This document shows positions 1 through 10,998 of a stretch of 64,000 nucleotides of DNA, piece by piece. This stretch comes from Galeruca laticollis (lineage: Eukaryota > Arthropoda > Insecta > Coleoptera > Chrysomelidae). Both the position numbers and the translations under genes were made by a program. The DNA is taken from contig OY998175.1 in NCBI GenBank assembly GCA_963921935.1, positions 286,100,246 to 286,164,245 of the forward strand, given 5' to 3'. Each line of letters begins with the position of its first letter. The stretch's first letter is position 1. The notes beneath the pieces were generated by a model. The model was not told the DNA's origin, did not search any database, and worked only from the letters and a program-made list of their open reading frames with translations.

Positions 1-1750
1 ATATATCTTTGGCCTATCATCCCCTCGAAACATGTTAGATCAGATGAAAATTCATCTAAAATCGATGGGTGACTTTGTTAATGCCCTAATTCTATCAATT
101 TTTGAATAACTATGGATATTTGATTTTACCCTCTTCATTCGATACTCCACGTTTGACGCACTCTACTTCCGAATCGCATCATTGTAGAGCACTCCCGATT
201 TTTTGTATCATAGATGGGACCTTTGACGATACTTTCTCAGAAAATTGAATGATTACTTCCATTATTTTGGTCTGTACTATTTTTTATATGAAGGCATGTT
301 TTCTTTTAACTTAAATGCTCTCCTAATATTTGAAACATTTATCTTATCGAAAAATGGACACCTGTCGATTTGTCGTATCAAAGAACCCTTATTCTTATAA
401 TTTCAGTATTTTTCGAGAGGAAAAATATTGCTCGTCAAATATGTAGCTGGACATAGTAAGGAAAATATTGCATTATTCGCAATTCTCCAAAAATATATTT
501 TTGGCCTATCATCCCCTCGAAACATGTTCGATTAGATGAAAATTCATCTAAAATCGATGGGTGACTTTGTTAATGCCCTAAATCTATCAATTTTTGAATA
601 ACTATGGATATTTGATTTTACCCTCTTCATTCGATACTCCACGTTTGACGCACTCTACTTCCGAATCGCATCATTGTAGAGCACTCCCGATTTTTTGTAT
701 CATAGATGGGACCTTTGACGATACTTTCTCAGAAAATTGAATGATTACTTCCATTATTTTGGTCTGTACTATTTTTTATATGAAGGCATGTTTTCTTTTA
801 ACTTAAATGCACTCCTAATATTTGAAACATTTATCTTATCGAAAAATGGACAACACCAGTCGATTTGTCGTATCAAAGAACCCTTATTCTTATAATTTCA
901 GTATTTTTTGAGAGGAAAAATATTTTTCGTCAAATATGCATTTTTCGCAATTCTCCAAAAATATATTTTTGGCCTATCATCCCCTAGAAACATGTTCGAT
1001 TAGATGAAAATTCATCTAAAATCGATGGGTGACTTTGTTATTGCCCTAATTCTATCAATTTATGAATAACTATGGATATTTGATTTTACCCTCTTAATTC
1101 GATACTCCACGTTTGACGCACTCTACTTAAGAATAGCATCATTGTAGAGCACTCCCGATTTTTTGTATCATAGATGGGACCTTTGACGATACTTTCTCAA
1201 AAAATTGAATGAATACTTCCATTATTTTGGTCTGTACTATTTTTTATATGAAGGCATGTTTTCTTTTAACTTAAATGCTCTCCTAATATTTGAAACATTT
1301 ATCTTATCGAAAAATGGACACCAGTCGATTTGTCGTATCAAAGAACCCTTATTCTCATAATTTCAGTATTTTTTGAGAGGAAAAATATTTTTCGTCAAAT
1401 ATGTAGTTGGACTATAGTAAGGAAAATATTGCATTTTTCGCAATTCTCCAAAAATATATTTTTGCCCTATCATCTCCTCGAAACATGTTCGATTAGATGA
1501 AAATTCATCTAAAATCGATGGGTGACTTTGTTAATGCCCTAATTCTATTAATTTTTGAATAACTATGGATATTTGATTTTACCCTCTTCATTCGATACTC
1601 CACGTTTGACGCACTCTACTTCAGAATCGCATCATTGTAGAGCACTCCCGATTTTTTGTATCATAGATGGGACCTTTGACGATACTTTCTCAGAAAATTG
1701 AATGAATACTTCCATTATTTTGGTCTGTACTATTTTTTATTTGAAGGCAT
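1..1750 (+). repeat. Satellite sub-block A (landmarks 213, 705, 1173, 1666)
   Basis: Spacings are 492, 468 and 493 bp. The block corresponds to landmarks 23,874, 24,367, 24,835 and 25,328 further right, at offsets of 23,661-23,662. It also matches 28,749, 29,217 and 29,710 at an offset of 28,044. Shared markers include CCCCTAGAAAC after a short linker and TTAAGAATAGC. The one-base offset change comes from a linker reading GGACATAGTAAGG near 450 instead of GGACTATAGTAAGG. Confidence 0.85.
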
Positions 1751-4225
1751 GTTTTCTTTTAACTTAAATGCTCTCCTAATATTTGAAACATTTATCTTAT
1801 CGAAAAATGGACACCAGTCGATTTGTCGTATCAAAGAACCCTTATTCTCATAATTTCAGTATTTTTTGAGAGGAAAAATATTTTTCGTCAAATATGTAGC
1901 TGGACTATAGTAAGGAAAATATTGCATTTTTCGCAATTCTCCAATAATATATTTTTGGCCTATCATCCCCTCGAAACATGTTCGATTAGATGAAAATTCA
2001 TCTAAAATCGATGGGTGACTTTGTTAATGCCCTAGTTCTATTAATTTTTGAATAACTATGTATATTTGATTTTACCCTCTTCATTCGATACTCCACGTTT
2101 GACGCACTCTACTTCCGAATCGCATCATTGTAGAGCACTCCCGATTTTTTGTATCATAGATGGGACCTTTGACGATACTTTCTCAGAAAATTGAATGAAT
2201 ACTTCCATTATTTTGGTCTGTACTATTTTTTATATGAAGGCATGTTTTCTTTTAACTTAAATGCTCTCCTAATATTTGAAACATTTATCTTATCGAAAAA
2301 TGGACAACACCAGTCGATTTGTCGTATCAAAGAACCCTTATTCTTATAATTTCAGTATTTTTTGAGAGGTAAAATATTTTTCGTCAAATATGTAGCTGGA
2401 CTATAGTAAGGAAAATATTGCATTTTTCGCAATTCTCCAATAATATATTTTTGGCCTATCATCCCCTCGAAACATGTTCGATTAGATGAAAATTCATCTA
2501 AAATCGATGGGTGACTTTGTTAATGCCCTAATTCTATTAATTTTTGAATAACTATGGATATTTGATTTTACCCTCTTCATTCGATACTCCACGTTTGACG
2601 CACTCTACTTCCGAATCGCATCATTGTAGAGCACTCCCGATTTTTTGTATCATAGATGGGACCTTTGACGATACTTTCTCAGAAAGTTGAATGGATACTT
2701 CCATTATTTTGGTCTGTACTATTTTTTATATGAAGGCATGTTTTCTTTTAACTTAAATGCTCTCCTAATATTTGAAACATTTATCTTATCGAAAAATGGA
2801 CAACACCAGTCGATTTGTTGTATCAAAGAACCCTTATTCTTATAATTTCAGTATTTTTTGAGAGGTGAAATATTTTTCGTCAAATATGTAGCTGGACTAT
2901 AGTAAGGAAAATATTGCATTTTTCGCAATTCTCCAAAAATATATTTTTGGCCTATCATCCCCTCGAAACATGTTCGATTAAATGAAAATTCATCTAAAAT
3001 CGATGGGTGACTTTGTTAATGCCCTAATTCTATTAATTTTTGAATAACTATGGATATTTGATTTTACCCTCTTCATTCGATACTCCACGTTTGACGCACT
3101 CTACTTCAGAATCGCATCATTGTAGAGCACTCCCGATTTTTTGTATCATAGATGGGATCTTTGACGATACTTTCTCAGAAAATTGAATGAATACTTCCAT
3201 TATTTTGGTCTGTACTATTTTTTATTTGAAGGCATGTTTTCTTTTAATTTAAATGCTCTCCTAATATTCGTAACATTTATCTTATCGAAAAATGGACAAC
3301 ACCAGTCGATTTGTCGTATCAAAGAACCCTTATTCTCATAATTTCAGTATTTTTTGAGAGGAAAAATATTTTTCGTCAAATATGTAGCTGGACTATATAT
3401 AGTAAGGAAAATATTGCATTTTTCGCAATTCTCCAAAAATATATTTTTGGCCTATCATCCCCTCGAAACATGTTCGATTAGATGAAAATTCATCTAAAAT
3501 CGATGGGTGACTTTGTTATTGCCCTAATTCTATCAATTTATGAACAACTATGGATATTTGATTTTACCCTCTTAATTCGATACTCCACGTTTGACGCACT
3601 CTACTTCAGAATAGCATCATTGTAGAGCACTCCCGATTTTCTGTATCATAGATGGGACCTTTGACGATACTTTCTCAGAAAATTGAATTAATACTTCCAT
3701 TATTTTGGTTTGTACTATTTTTTATATGAAGGCATGTTTTCTTTTAACTTAAATGCTCTCCTAATATTTGAAACATTTATCTTATCGAAAAATGGACACC
3801 AGTCGATTTGTCGTATCAAAGAACCCTTATTCTCATAATTTCAGTATTTTTTGAGAGGAAAAATATTTTTCGTCAAATATGTAGTTGGACTATAGTAAGG
3901 AAAACATTGCATTTTTCGCAATTCTCCAAAAATATATTTTTGCCCTATCATCTCCTCGAAACATGTTCGATTAGATGAAAATTCATCTAAAATCGATGGG
4001 TGACTTTGTTAATGCCCTAATTCTATCAATTTTTGAATAACTATGGATATTTGATTTTACCCTCTTCATTCGATACACCACGTTTGATGCACTCTACTTC
4101 CGAATCGCATCATTGTAGAGCACTCCCGATTTTTTGTATCATAGATGGGACCTTTGACGATACTTTCTCAGAAAGTTGAAAGAATACTTCCATTATTTTG
4201 GTCTGTACTATTTTTTTTATGAAGG
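1750..4225 (+). repeat. Five-monomer higher-order unit, first copy (2,478-bp period)
   Basis: Landmarks are 2159, 2655, 3151, 3651 and 4144, with spacings 496, 496, 500 and 493 bp. The next copy repeats exactly this spacing 2,478 bp later. Diagnostic variants shared only by these two copies include CCTAGTTCTATT near 2,031 and AACATTGCA near 3,902. The left boundary is set by divergence before about 1,745, where TTTATTTGAAGG faces TTTTTTATGAAGG in the partner. Confidence 0.88.
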
Positions 4226-6700
4226 CATGTTTTCTTTTAACTTAAATGCTCTCCTAATATTTGAAACATTTATCTTATCGAAAAATGGACACCAGTCGAT
4301 TTGTCGTATCAAAGAACCCTTATTCTCATAATTTCAGTATTTTTTGAGAGGAAAAATATTTTTCGTCAAATATGTAGCTGGACTATAGTAAGGAAAATAT
4401 TGCATTTTTCGCAATTCTCCAATAATATATTTTTGGCCTATCATCCCCTCGAAACATGTTCGATTAGATGAAAATTCATCTAAAATCGATGGGTGACTTT
4501 GTTAATGCCCTAGTTCTATTAATTTTTGAATAACTATGTATATTTGATTTTACCCTCTTCATTCGATACTCCACGTTTGACGCACTCTACTTCCGAATCG
4601 CATCATTGTAGAGCACTCCCGATTTTTTGTATCATAGATGGGACCTTTGACGATACTTTCTCAGAAAATTGAATGAATACTTCCATTATTTTGGTCTGTA
4701 CTATTTTTTATATGAAGGCATGTTTTCTTTTAACTTAAATGCTCTCCTAATATTTGAAACATTTATCTTATCGAAAAATGGACAACACCAGTCGATTTGT
4801 CGTATCAAAGAACCCTTATTCTTATAATTTCAGTATTTTTTGAGAGGTAAAATATTTTTCGTCAAATATGTAGCTGGACTATAGTAAGGAAAATATTGCA
4901 TTTTTCGCAATTCTCCAATAATATATTTTTGGCCTATCATCCCCTCGAAACATGTTCGATTAGATGAAAATTCATCTAAAATCGATGGGTGACTTTGTTA
5001 ATGCCCTAATTCTATTAATTTTTGAATAACTATGGATATTTGATTTTACCCTCTTCATTCGATACTCCACGTTTGACGCACTCTACTTCCGAATCGCATC
5101 ATTGTAGAGCACTCCCGATTTTTTGTATCATAGATGGGACCTTTGACGATACTTTCTCAGAAAGTTGAATGGATACTTCCATTATTTTGGTCTGTACTAT
5201 TTTTTATATGAAGGCATGTTTTCTTTTAACTTAAATGCTCTCCTAATATTTGAAACATTTATCTTATCGAAAAATGGACAACACCAGTCGATTTGTTGTA
5301 TCAAAGAACCCTTATTCTTATAATTTCAGTATTTTTTGAGAGGTGAAATATTTTTCGTCAAATATGTAGCTGGACTATAGTAAGGAAAATATTGCATTTT
5401 TCGCAATTCTCCAAAAATATATTTTTGGCCTATCATCCCCTCGAAACATGTTCGATTAAATGAAAATTCATCTAAAATCGATGGGTGACTTTGTTAATGC
5501 CCTAATTCTATTAATTTTTGAATAACTATGGATATTTGATTTTACCCTCTTCATTCGATACTCCACGTTTGACGCACTCTACTTCAGAATCGCATCATTG
5601 TAGAGCACTCCCGATTTTTTGTATCATAGATGGGATCTTTGACGATACTTTCTCAGAAAATTGAATGAATACTTCCATTATTTTGGTCTGTACTATTTTT
5701 TATTTGAAGGCATGTTTTCTTTTAATTTAAATGCTCTCCTAATATTCGTAACATTTATCTTATCGAAAAATGGACAACACCAGTCGATTTGTCGTATCAA
5801 AGAACCCTTATTCTCATAATTTCAGTATTTTTTGAGAGGAAAAATATTTTTCGTCAAATATGTAGCTGGACTATATATAGTAAGGAAAATATTGCATTTT
5901 TCGCAATTCTCCAAAAATATATTTTTGGCCTATCATCCCCTCGAAACATGTTCGATTAGATGAAAATTCATCTAAAATCGATGGGTGACTTTGTTATTGC
6001 CCTAATTCTATCAATTTATGAACAACTATGGATATTTGATTTTACCCTCTTAATTCGATACTCCACGTTTGACGCACTCTACTTCAGAATAGCATCATTG
6101 TAGAGCACTCCCGATTTTCTGTATCATAGATGGGACCTTTGACGATACTTTCTCAGAAAATTGAATTAATACTTCCATTATTTTGGTTTGTACTATTTTT
6201 TATATGAAGGCATGTTTTCTTTTAACTTAAATGCTCTCCTAATATTTGAAACATTTATCTTATCGAAAAATGGACACCAGTCGATTTGTCGTATCAAAGA
6301 ACCCTTATTCTCATAATTTCAGTATTTTTTGAGAGGAAAAATATTTTTCGTCAAATATGTAGTTGGACTATAGTAAGGAAAACATTGCATTTTTCGCAAT
6401 TCTCCAAAAATATATTTTTGCCCTATCATCTCCTCGAAACATGTTCGATTAGATGAAAATTCATCTAAAATCGATGGGTGACTTTGTTAATGCCCTAATT
6501 CTATCAATTTTTGAATAACTATGGATATTTGATTTTACCCTCTTCATTCGATACACCACGTTTGATGCACTCTACTTCCGAATCGCATCATTGTAGAGCA
6601 CTCCCGATTTTTTGTATCATAGATGGGACCTTTGACGATACTTTCTCAGAAAGTTGAAAGAATACTTCCATTATTTTGGTCTGTACTATTTTTTTTATGA
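4226..6700 (+). repeat. Five-monomer higher-order unit, second copy (2,478-bp period)
   Basis: Landmarks 4637, 5133, 5629, 6129 and 6622 each lie exactly 2,478 bp after their partner in the first copy. CCTAGTTCTATT recurs near 4,509. Similarity breaks after about 6,765, where this copy has GGACACCACCAGTCG and CTTATAATTTC while the expected partner has GGACACCAGTCG and CTCATAATTTC. The two copies are close to identical by eye, which points to a recent tandem duplication or to assembly duplication. Confidence 0.88.
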
Positions 6701-9251
6701 AGGCATGTTTTCTTTTAACTTAAATGCTCTCCTAATATTTGAAACATTTATCTTATCGAAAAATGGACACCACCAGTCGATTTGTCGTATCAAAGAACCC
6801 TTATTCTTATAATTTCAGTATTTTTTGAGAGGAAAAATATTTTTCGTCAAATATGCATTTTTCGCAATTCTCCAAAAATATATTTTTGGCCTATCATCCC
6901 CTCGAAACATGTTCGATTAGATGAAAATTCATCTAAAATCGATGGGTGACTTTGTTAATGCCCTAATTCTATCAGTTTTTGAATAACTATGGGTATTTGA
7001 TTTTACCCTCTCCATTCGATACTCCACGTTTGACGCACTCTACTTCCGAATCGCATCATTGTAGAGCACTCCCGATTTTTTGTATCATAGATGGGACCTT
7101 TGACGATACTTTCTCAGATAGTTGAATGAATACTTCCATTATTTTGGTCTGTACTATTTTTTATATGAAGGCATGTTTTCTTTTAACTTAAATGCTCTCC
7201 TAATATTTGAAACATTTATCTTATCGAAAAGTGGACAACACCAGTCGATTTGTCGTATCAAAGAACCCTTATTCTTATAATTTCAGTATTTTTTGAGAGG
7301 TGAAATATTTTTCGTCAAATATGTAGCTAGTAAGGAAAATATTGCATTTTTCGCAATTCTCCAAAAATATATTTTTGGCCTATCATCCCCTCGAAACATG
7401 TTCGATTAGATGAAAATTCATCTAAAATCGATGGGTGACTTTGTTAATGCCCTAATTCTATTAATTTTTGAATAACTATGGATATTTGATTTTACCCTCT
7501 TCATTCGATACTCCACGTTTGACGCACTCTACTTCAGAATCGCATCATTGTAGAGCACTCCCGATTTTTTATATCATAGATGGGACCTTTGACGATACTT
7601 TCTCAGAAAATTGAATGAATACTTCCATTATTTTGGTCTGTACTATTTTTTATTTGAAGGCATCTTTTATTTCAATTTAAATGCTCTCCTAATATTTGTA
7701 ACATTTATCTTATCGAAAAATGGACAACACCAGTCGATTTGTCGTATCAAAGAACCCTTATTTTTATAATTTCAGTATTTTATGAGAGGAAAAATATTTT
7801 TCGTCAAATATGTAGCTGGACTATAGTAAGGAAAATATTGCATTTTTCGCAATTCTCCAAAAATATATTTTTGGCCTATCATCCCCTCGAAACATGTTCG
7901 ATTAGATGAAAATTCATCTAAAATCGATGGGTGACTTTGTTAATGCCCTAATTCTAATAATTTTTGAATAACTATGGATATTTGATTTTACCCTCTTCAT
8001 TCGATACTCCACGTTTGACGCACTCTACTTCCGAATCGCATCATTGTAGAGCACTCCCGATTTTTGTATCATAGATGGGACCTTTGACGATACTTTCTCA
8101 GAAAATTGAATGAATACTTCCATTATTTTGGTCTGTACTATTTATTATATGAAGGCATGTTTTCTTTTAACTTAAATGCTCTCCTAATATTTGAAACATT
8201 TATCTTATCGAAAAATGGACAACACCAGTCGATTTGTCGTATCAAAGAACCCTTATTCTTATAATTTCAGTATTTTTTGAGAGGAAAAATATTTTTCGTC
8301 AAATATGCATTTTTCGCAATTCTCCAAAAATATATTTTTGGCCTATCATCCCCTCGAAACATGTTCGATTAGATGAAAATTCATATAAAATCGATGGGTG
8401 ACTTTGTTAATGTCCTAATTCTATCAATTTTTGAATAACTATGGATATTTGATTTTACCCTCTTCATTCGATACTCCACGTTTGACGCACTCTACTTCCG
8501 AATCGCATCATTGTAGAGAACTCCCGATTTTTGTATCATAGATGGGACCTTTGACGATACTTTCTCAGAAAATTGAATGATCACTTCCATTATTTTGGTC
8601 TGTACTATTTTTTATATGAAGGCATGTTTCATTTTAACTCAAATGCTCTCCTAATATTTGAAACATTTATCTTATCGAAAAATGGACAACACCAGTCGAT
8701 TTGTCGTATCAAAGAACCCTTATTCTTATAATTTCAGTATTTTTTGAGAGGAAAAATATTTTTCGTCAAATATGCATTTTTCGCAATTCTCCAAAAATAT
8801 ATTTTTGGCCTATCATCCCCTCGAAACATGTTCGATTAGATGAATATTCATCTAAAATCGATGGGTGACTTTGTTATTGCCCTAATTCTATCAATTTATG
8901 AATAACTATGGATATTTGATTTTACCCTCTTAATTCGATACTCCACGTTTGACGCACTCTACTTCAGAATAGCATCATTGTAGAGCACTCCCGATTTTCT
9001 GTATCATAGATGGGACCTTTGACGATACTTTCCCAGAAAATTGAATGAATACTTCCATTATTTTGGTCTGTACTATTTTTTATATGAAGGCATGTTTTCT
9101 TTTAACTTAAATGCTCTCCTAATATTTGAAACATTTATCTTATCGAAAAATGGACAACACCAGTCGATTTGTTGTATCAAAGAACCCTTATTCTTATAAT
9201 TTCAGTATTTTTTGAGAGGTGAAATATTTTTCGTCAAATATGTAGCTGGAC
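6701..9251 (+). repeat. Satellite sub-block (landmarks 7090, 7579, 8074, 8541, 9009)
   Basis: Spacings are 489, 495, 467 and 468 bp. All five landmarks recur exactly 29,024 bp to the right, at 36,114 to 38,033. Shared rare variants include GTTTCATTTTAACTC near 8,628 (and 37,652) and AGAGAACTCCCG near 8,515 (and 37,540). The block ends where the linker runs into the TA microsatellite. Confidence 0.88.
8836..8855. repeat. 20-bp perfect palindrome variant of the inverted repeat
   Basis: TTAGATGAATATTCATCTAA is fully self-complementary; the spacer AA has become TA. The same form occurs near 10,480, 12,930, 15,347, 37,860, 41,297, 47,765, 48,447, 50,344, 54,243, 54,713, 55,673 and 58,090. Each of these lies just downstream of a short linker lacking the 28 bp. 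Confidence 0.95.
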
Positions 9252-9260
9252 TATATATAT

Positions 9261-9332
<72 letters not shown>
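9252..9332 (+). repeat. TA dinucleotide microsatellite inside the array
   Basis: An 81-bp run of alternating T and A has one interruption, near 9,273, where AAA breaks the alternation. On the left it grows out of the linker sequence GCTGGACTATATA. On the right it runs straight into ATCGAAAAATGGAC, which belongs about 100 bp upstream of the linker in monomer phase. The tract therefore sits at a junction between two misaligned monomers. Seeds exist on both sides: the linker carries CTATATATAG in the 500-bp class, and the other side carries TTATCG. Confidence 0.97.
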
Positions 9333-9335
<3 letters not shown>

Positions 9336-9441
9336 AAAATGGACAACACCAGTCGATTTGTTGTATCAAAGAACCCTTATTCTTATAATTTCAGTATTTT
9401 TTGAGAGGTGAAATATTTTTCGTCAAATATGTAGCTGGACT
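9333..9441 (+). repeat. Partial monomer duplication after the TA tract
   Basis: This segment, from CGAAAAATGGACAACACC to GCTGGACTATATA, repeats the stretch just before the TA tract (about 9,145-9,255). It includes the shared variants TTTGTTGTATC and GAGAGGTGAAAT. Together the tract and duplication lengthen the landmark spacing from about 500 to 689 bp (9,009 to 9,698). The corresponding monomer 29,024 bp away lacks both, so the change arose after the two blocks separated, or was lost in the partner. Confidence 0.85.
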
Positions 9442-9847
9442 ATATATAGTAAGGAAAATATTGCATTTTTCGCAATTCTCCAAAAATATATTTTTGGCCT
9501 ATCATCCCCTCGAAACATGTTCGATTAGATAAAAATTCATCTAAAATCGATGGGTGACTTTGTTATTGCCCTAATTCTATCAATTTATGAATAACTATGG
9601 ATATTTGATTTTACCCTCTTCATTCGATACTCCACGTTTGACGCACTCTACTTCAGAATAGCATCATTGTAGAGCACTCCCGATTTTCTGTATCATAGAT
9701 GGGACCTTTGACGATACTTTCTCAGAAAATTGAATGAATACTTCCATTATTTTGGTTTGTACTATTTTTTATATGAAGGCATGTTTTCTTTTAACTTAAA
9801 TGCTCTCCTAATATTTGAAACATTTATCTTATCGAAAAATGGACACC
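9442..9847 (+). repeat. Satellite monomer remainder (landmark 9698)
   Basis: An ordinary monomer follows the partial duplication. It carries GATAAAAATTC in place of the usual GATGAAAATTC near 9,528, and TTTTGGTTTGTACT near 9,750. It precedes the 2,445-bp tandem pair. Confidence 0.8.
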
Positions 9848-10933
9848 AGTCGATTTGTCGTATCAAAGAACCCTTATTCTCATAATTTCAGTATTTTTTG
9901 AGAGGAAAAATATTTTTCGTCAAATATGTAGTTGGACTATAGTAAGGAAAATATTGCATTTTTCGCAATTCTCCAAAAATATATTTTTGCCCTATCATCT
10001 CCTCGAAACATGTTCGATTAGATGAAGATTCATCTAAAATCGATGGGTGACTTTGTTAATGCCCTTATTCTATCAATTTTTGAATAACTATGGATATTTG
10101 ATTTTACCCTCTTCATTCGATACACCATGTTTGACGCACTCTACTTCCGAATCGCATCATTGTAGAGCACTCCCGATTTTTTGTATCATAGATGGGACCT
10201 TTGACGATACTTTCTCAGAAAGTTGAAAGAATACTTCCATTATTTTGGTTTGTACTATTTTTTTTATGAAGGCATGTTTTCTTTTAACTTAAATGCTCTC
10301 CTAATATTTGAAACATTTATCTTATCGAAAAATGGACACCAGTCGATTTGTCGTATCAAAGAACCCTTATTCTCATAATTTCAGTATTTTTTGAGAGGAA
10401 AAATATTTTTCGTCAAATATGCATTTTTCGCAATTCTCCAAAAATATATTTTTGGCCTATCATCCCCTCGAAACATGTTCGATTAGATGAATATTCATCT
10501 AAAATCGATGGGTGACTTTGTTATTGCCCTAATTCTATCAATTTATGAATAACTATGGATATTTGATTTTACCCTCTTAATTCGATACTCCACGTTTGAC
10601 GCACTCTACTTCAGAATAGCATCATTGTAGAGCACTCCCGATTTTCTGTATCATAGATGGGACCTTTGACGATACTTTCTCAGAAAATTGAATGAATACT
10701 TCCATTATTTTGGTCTGTACTATTTTTTATATGAAGGCATGTTTTCTTTTAACTTAAATGCTCTCCTAATATTTGAAACATTTATCTTATCGAAAAATGG
10801 ACAACACCAGTCGATTTGTTGTATCAAAGAACCCTTATTCTTATAATTTCAGTATTTTTTGAGAGGTGAAATATTTTTCGTCAAATATGTAGCTGGACTA
10901 TAGTAAGGAAAATATTGCATTTTTCGCAATTCT

Positions 10934-10951
10934 CCAAAAATATATTTTTGG
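10934..10951. repeat. 18-bp perfect palindrome (example of an array-wide element)
   Basis: CCAAAAATATATTTTTGG equals its own reverse complement. It occurs in most monomers, for example at 487-504. Two lineages break the symmetry: CCAATAATATATTTTTGG (near 1,942 and 4,910) and the form ending in TTTTTGCC (near 1,447). It begins 18 bp after the end of the 28-bp linker position. Confidence 0.95.
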
Positions 10952-10978
10952 CCTATCATCCCCTCGAAACATGTTCGA

Positions 10979-10998
10979 TTAGATGAAAATTCATCTAA
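10979..10998. repeat. Inverted repeat with 9-bp arms (example of an array-wide element)
   Basis: TTAGATGAA and TTCATCTAA flank a 2-bp AA spacer. It lies 27 bp after the 18-bp palindrome and is present in most monomers. TCGA lies outside each arm with a two-base offset on the right, so the stem could extend through a bulge. Variants TTAATCTAA and TTCATATAA weaken one arm in some lineages. Confidence 0.93.

Noticed and set aside
9252..9332. TA tract as a separate mobile-element insertion
   Set aside because: No terminal repeats, coding sequence or target duplication accompany it. It is explained by TA seeds at a misaligned monomer junction.
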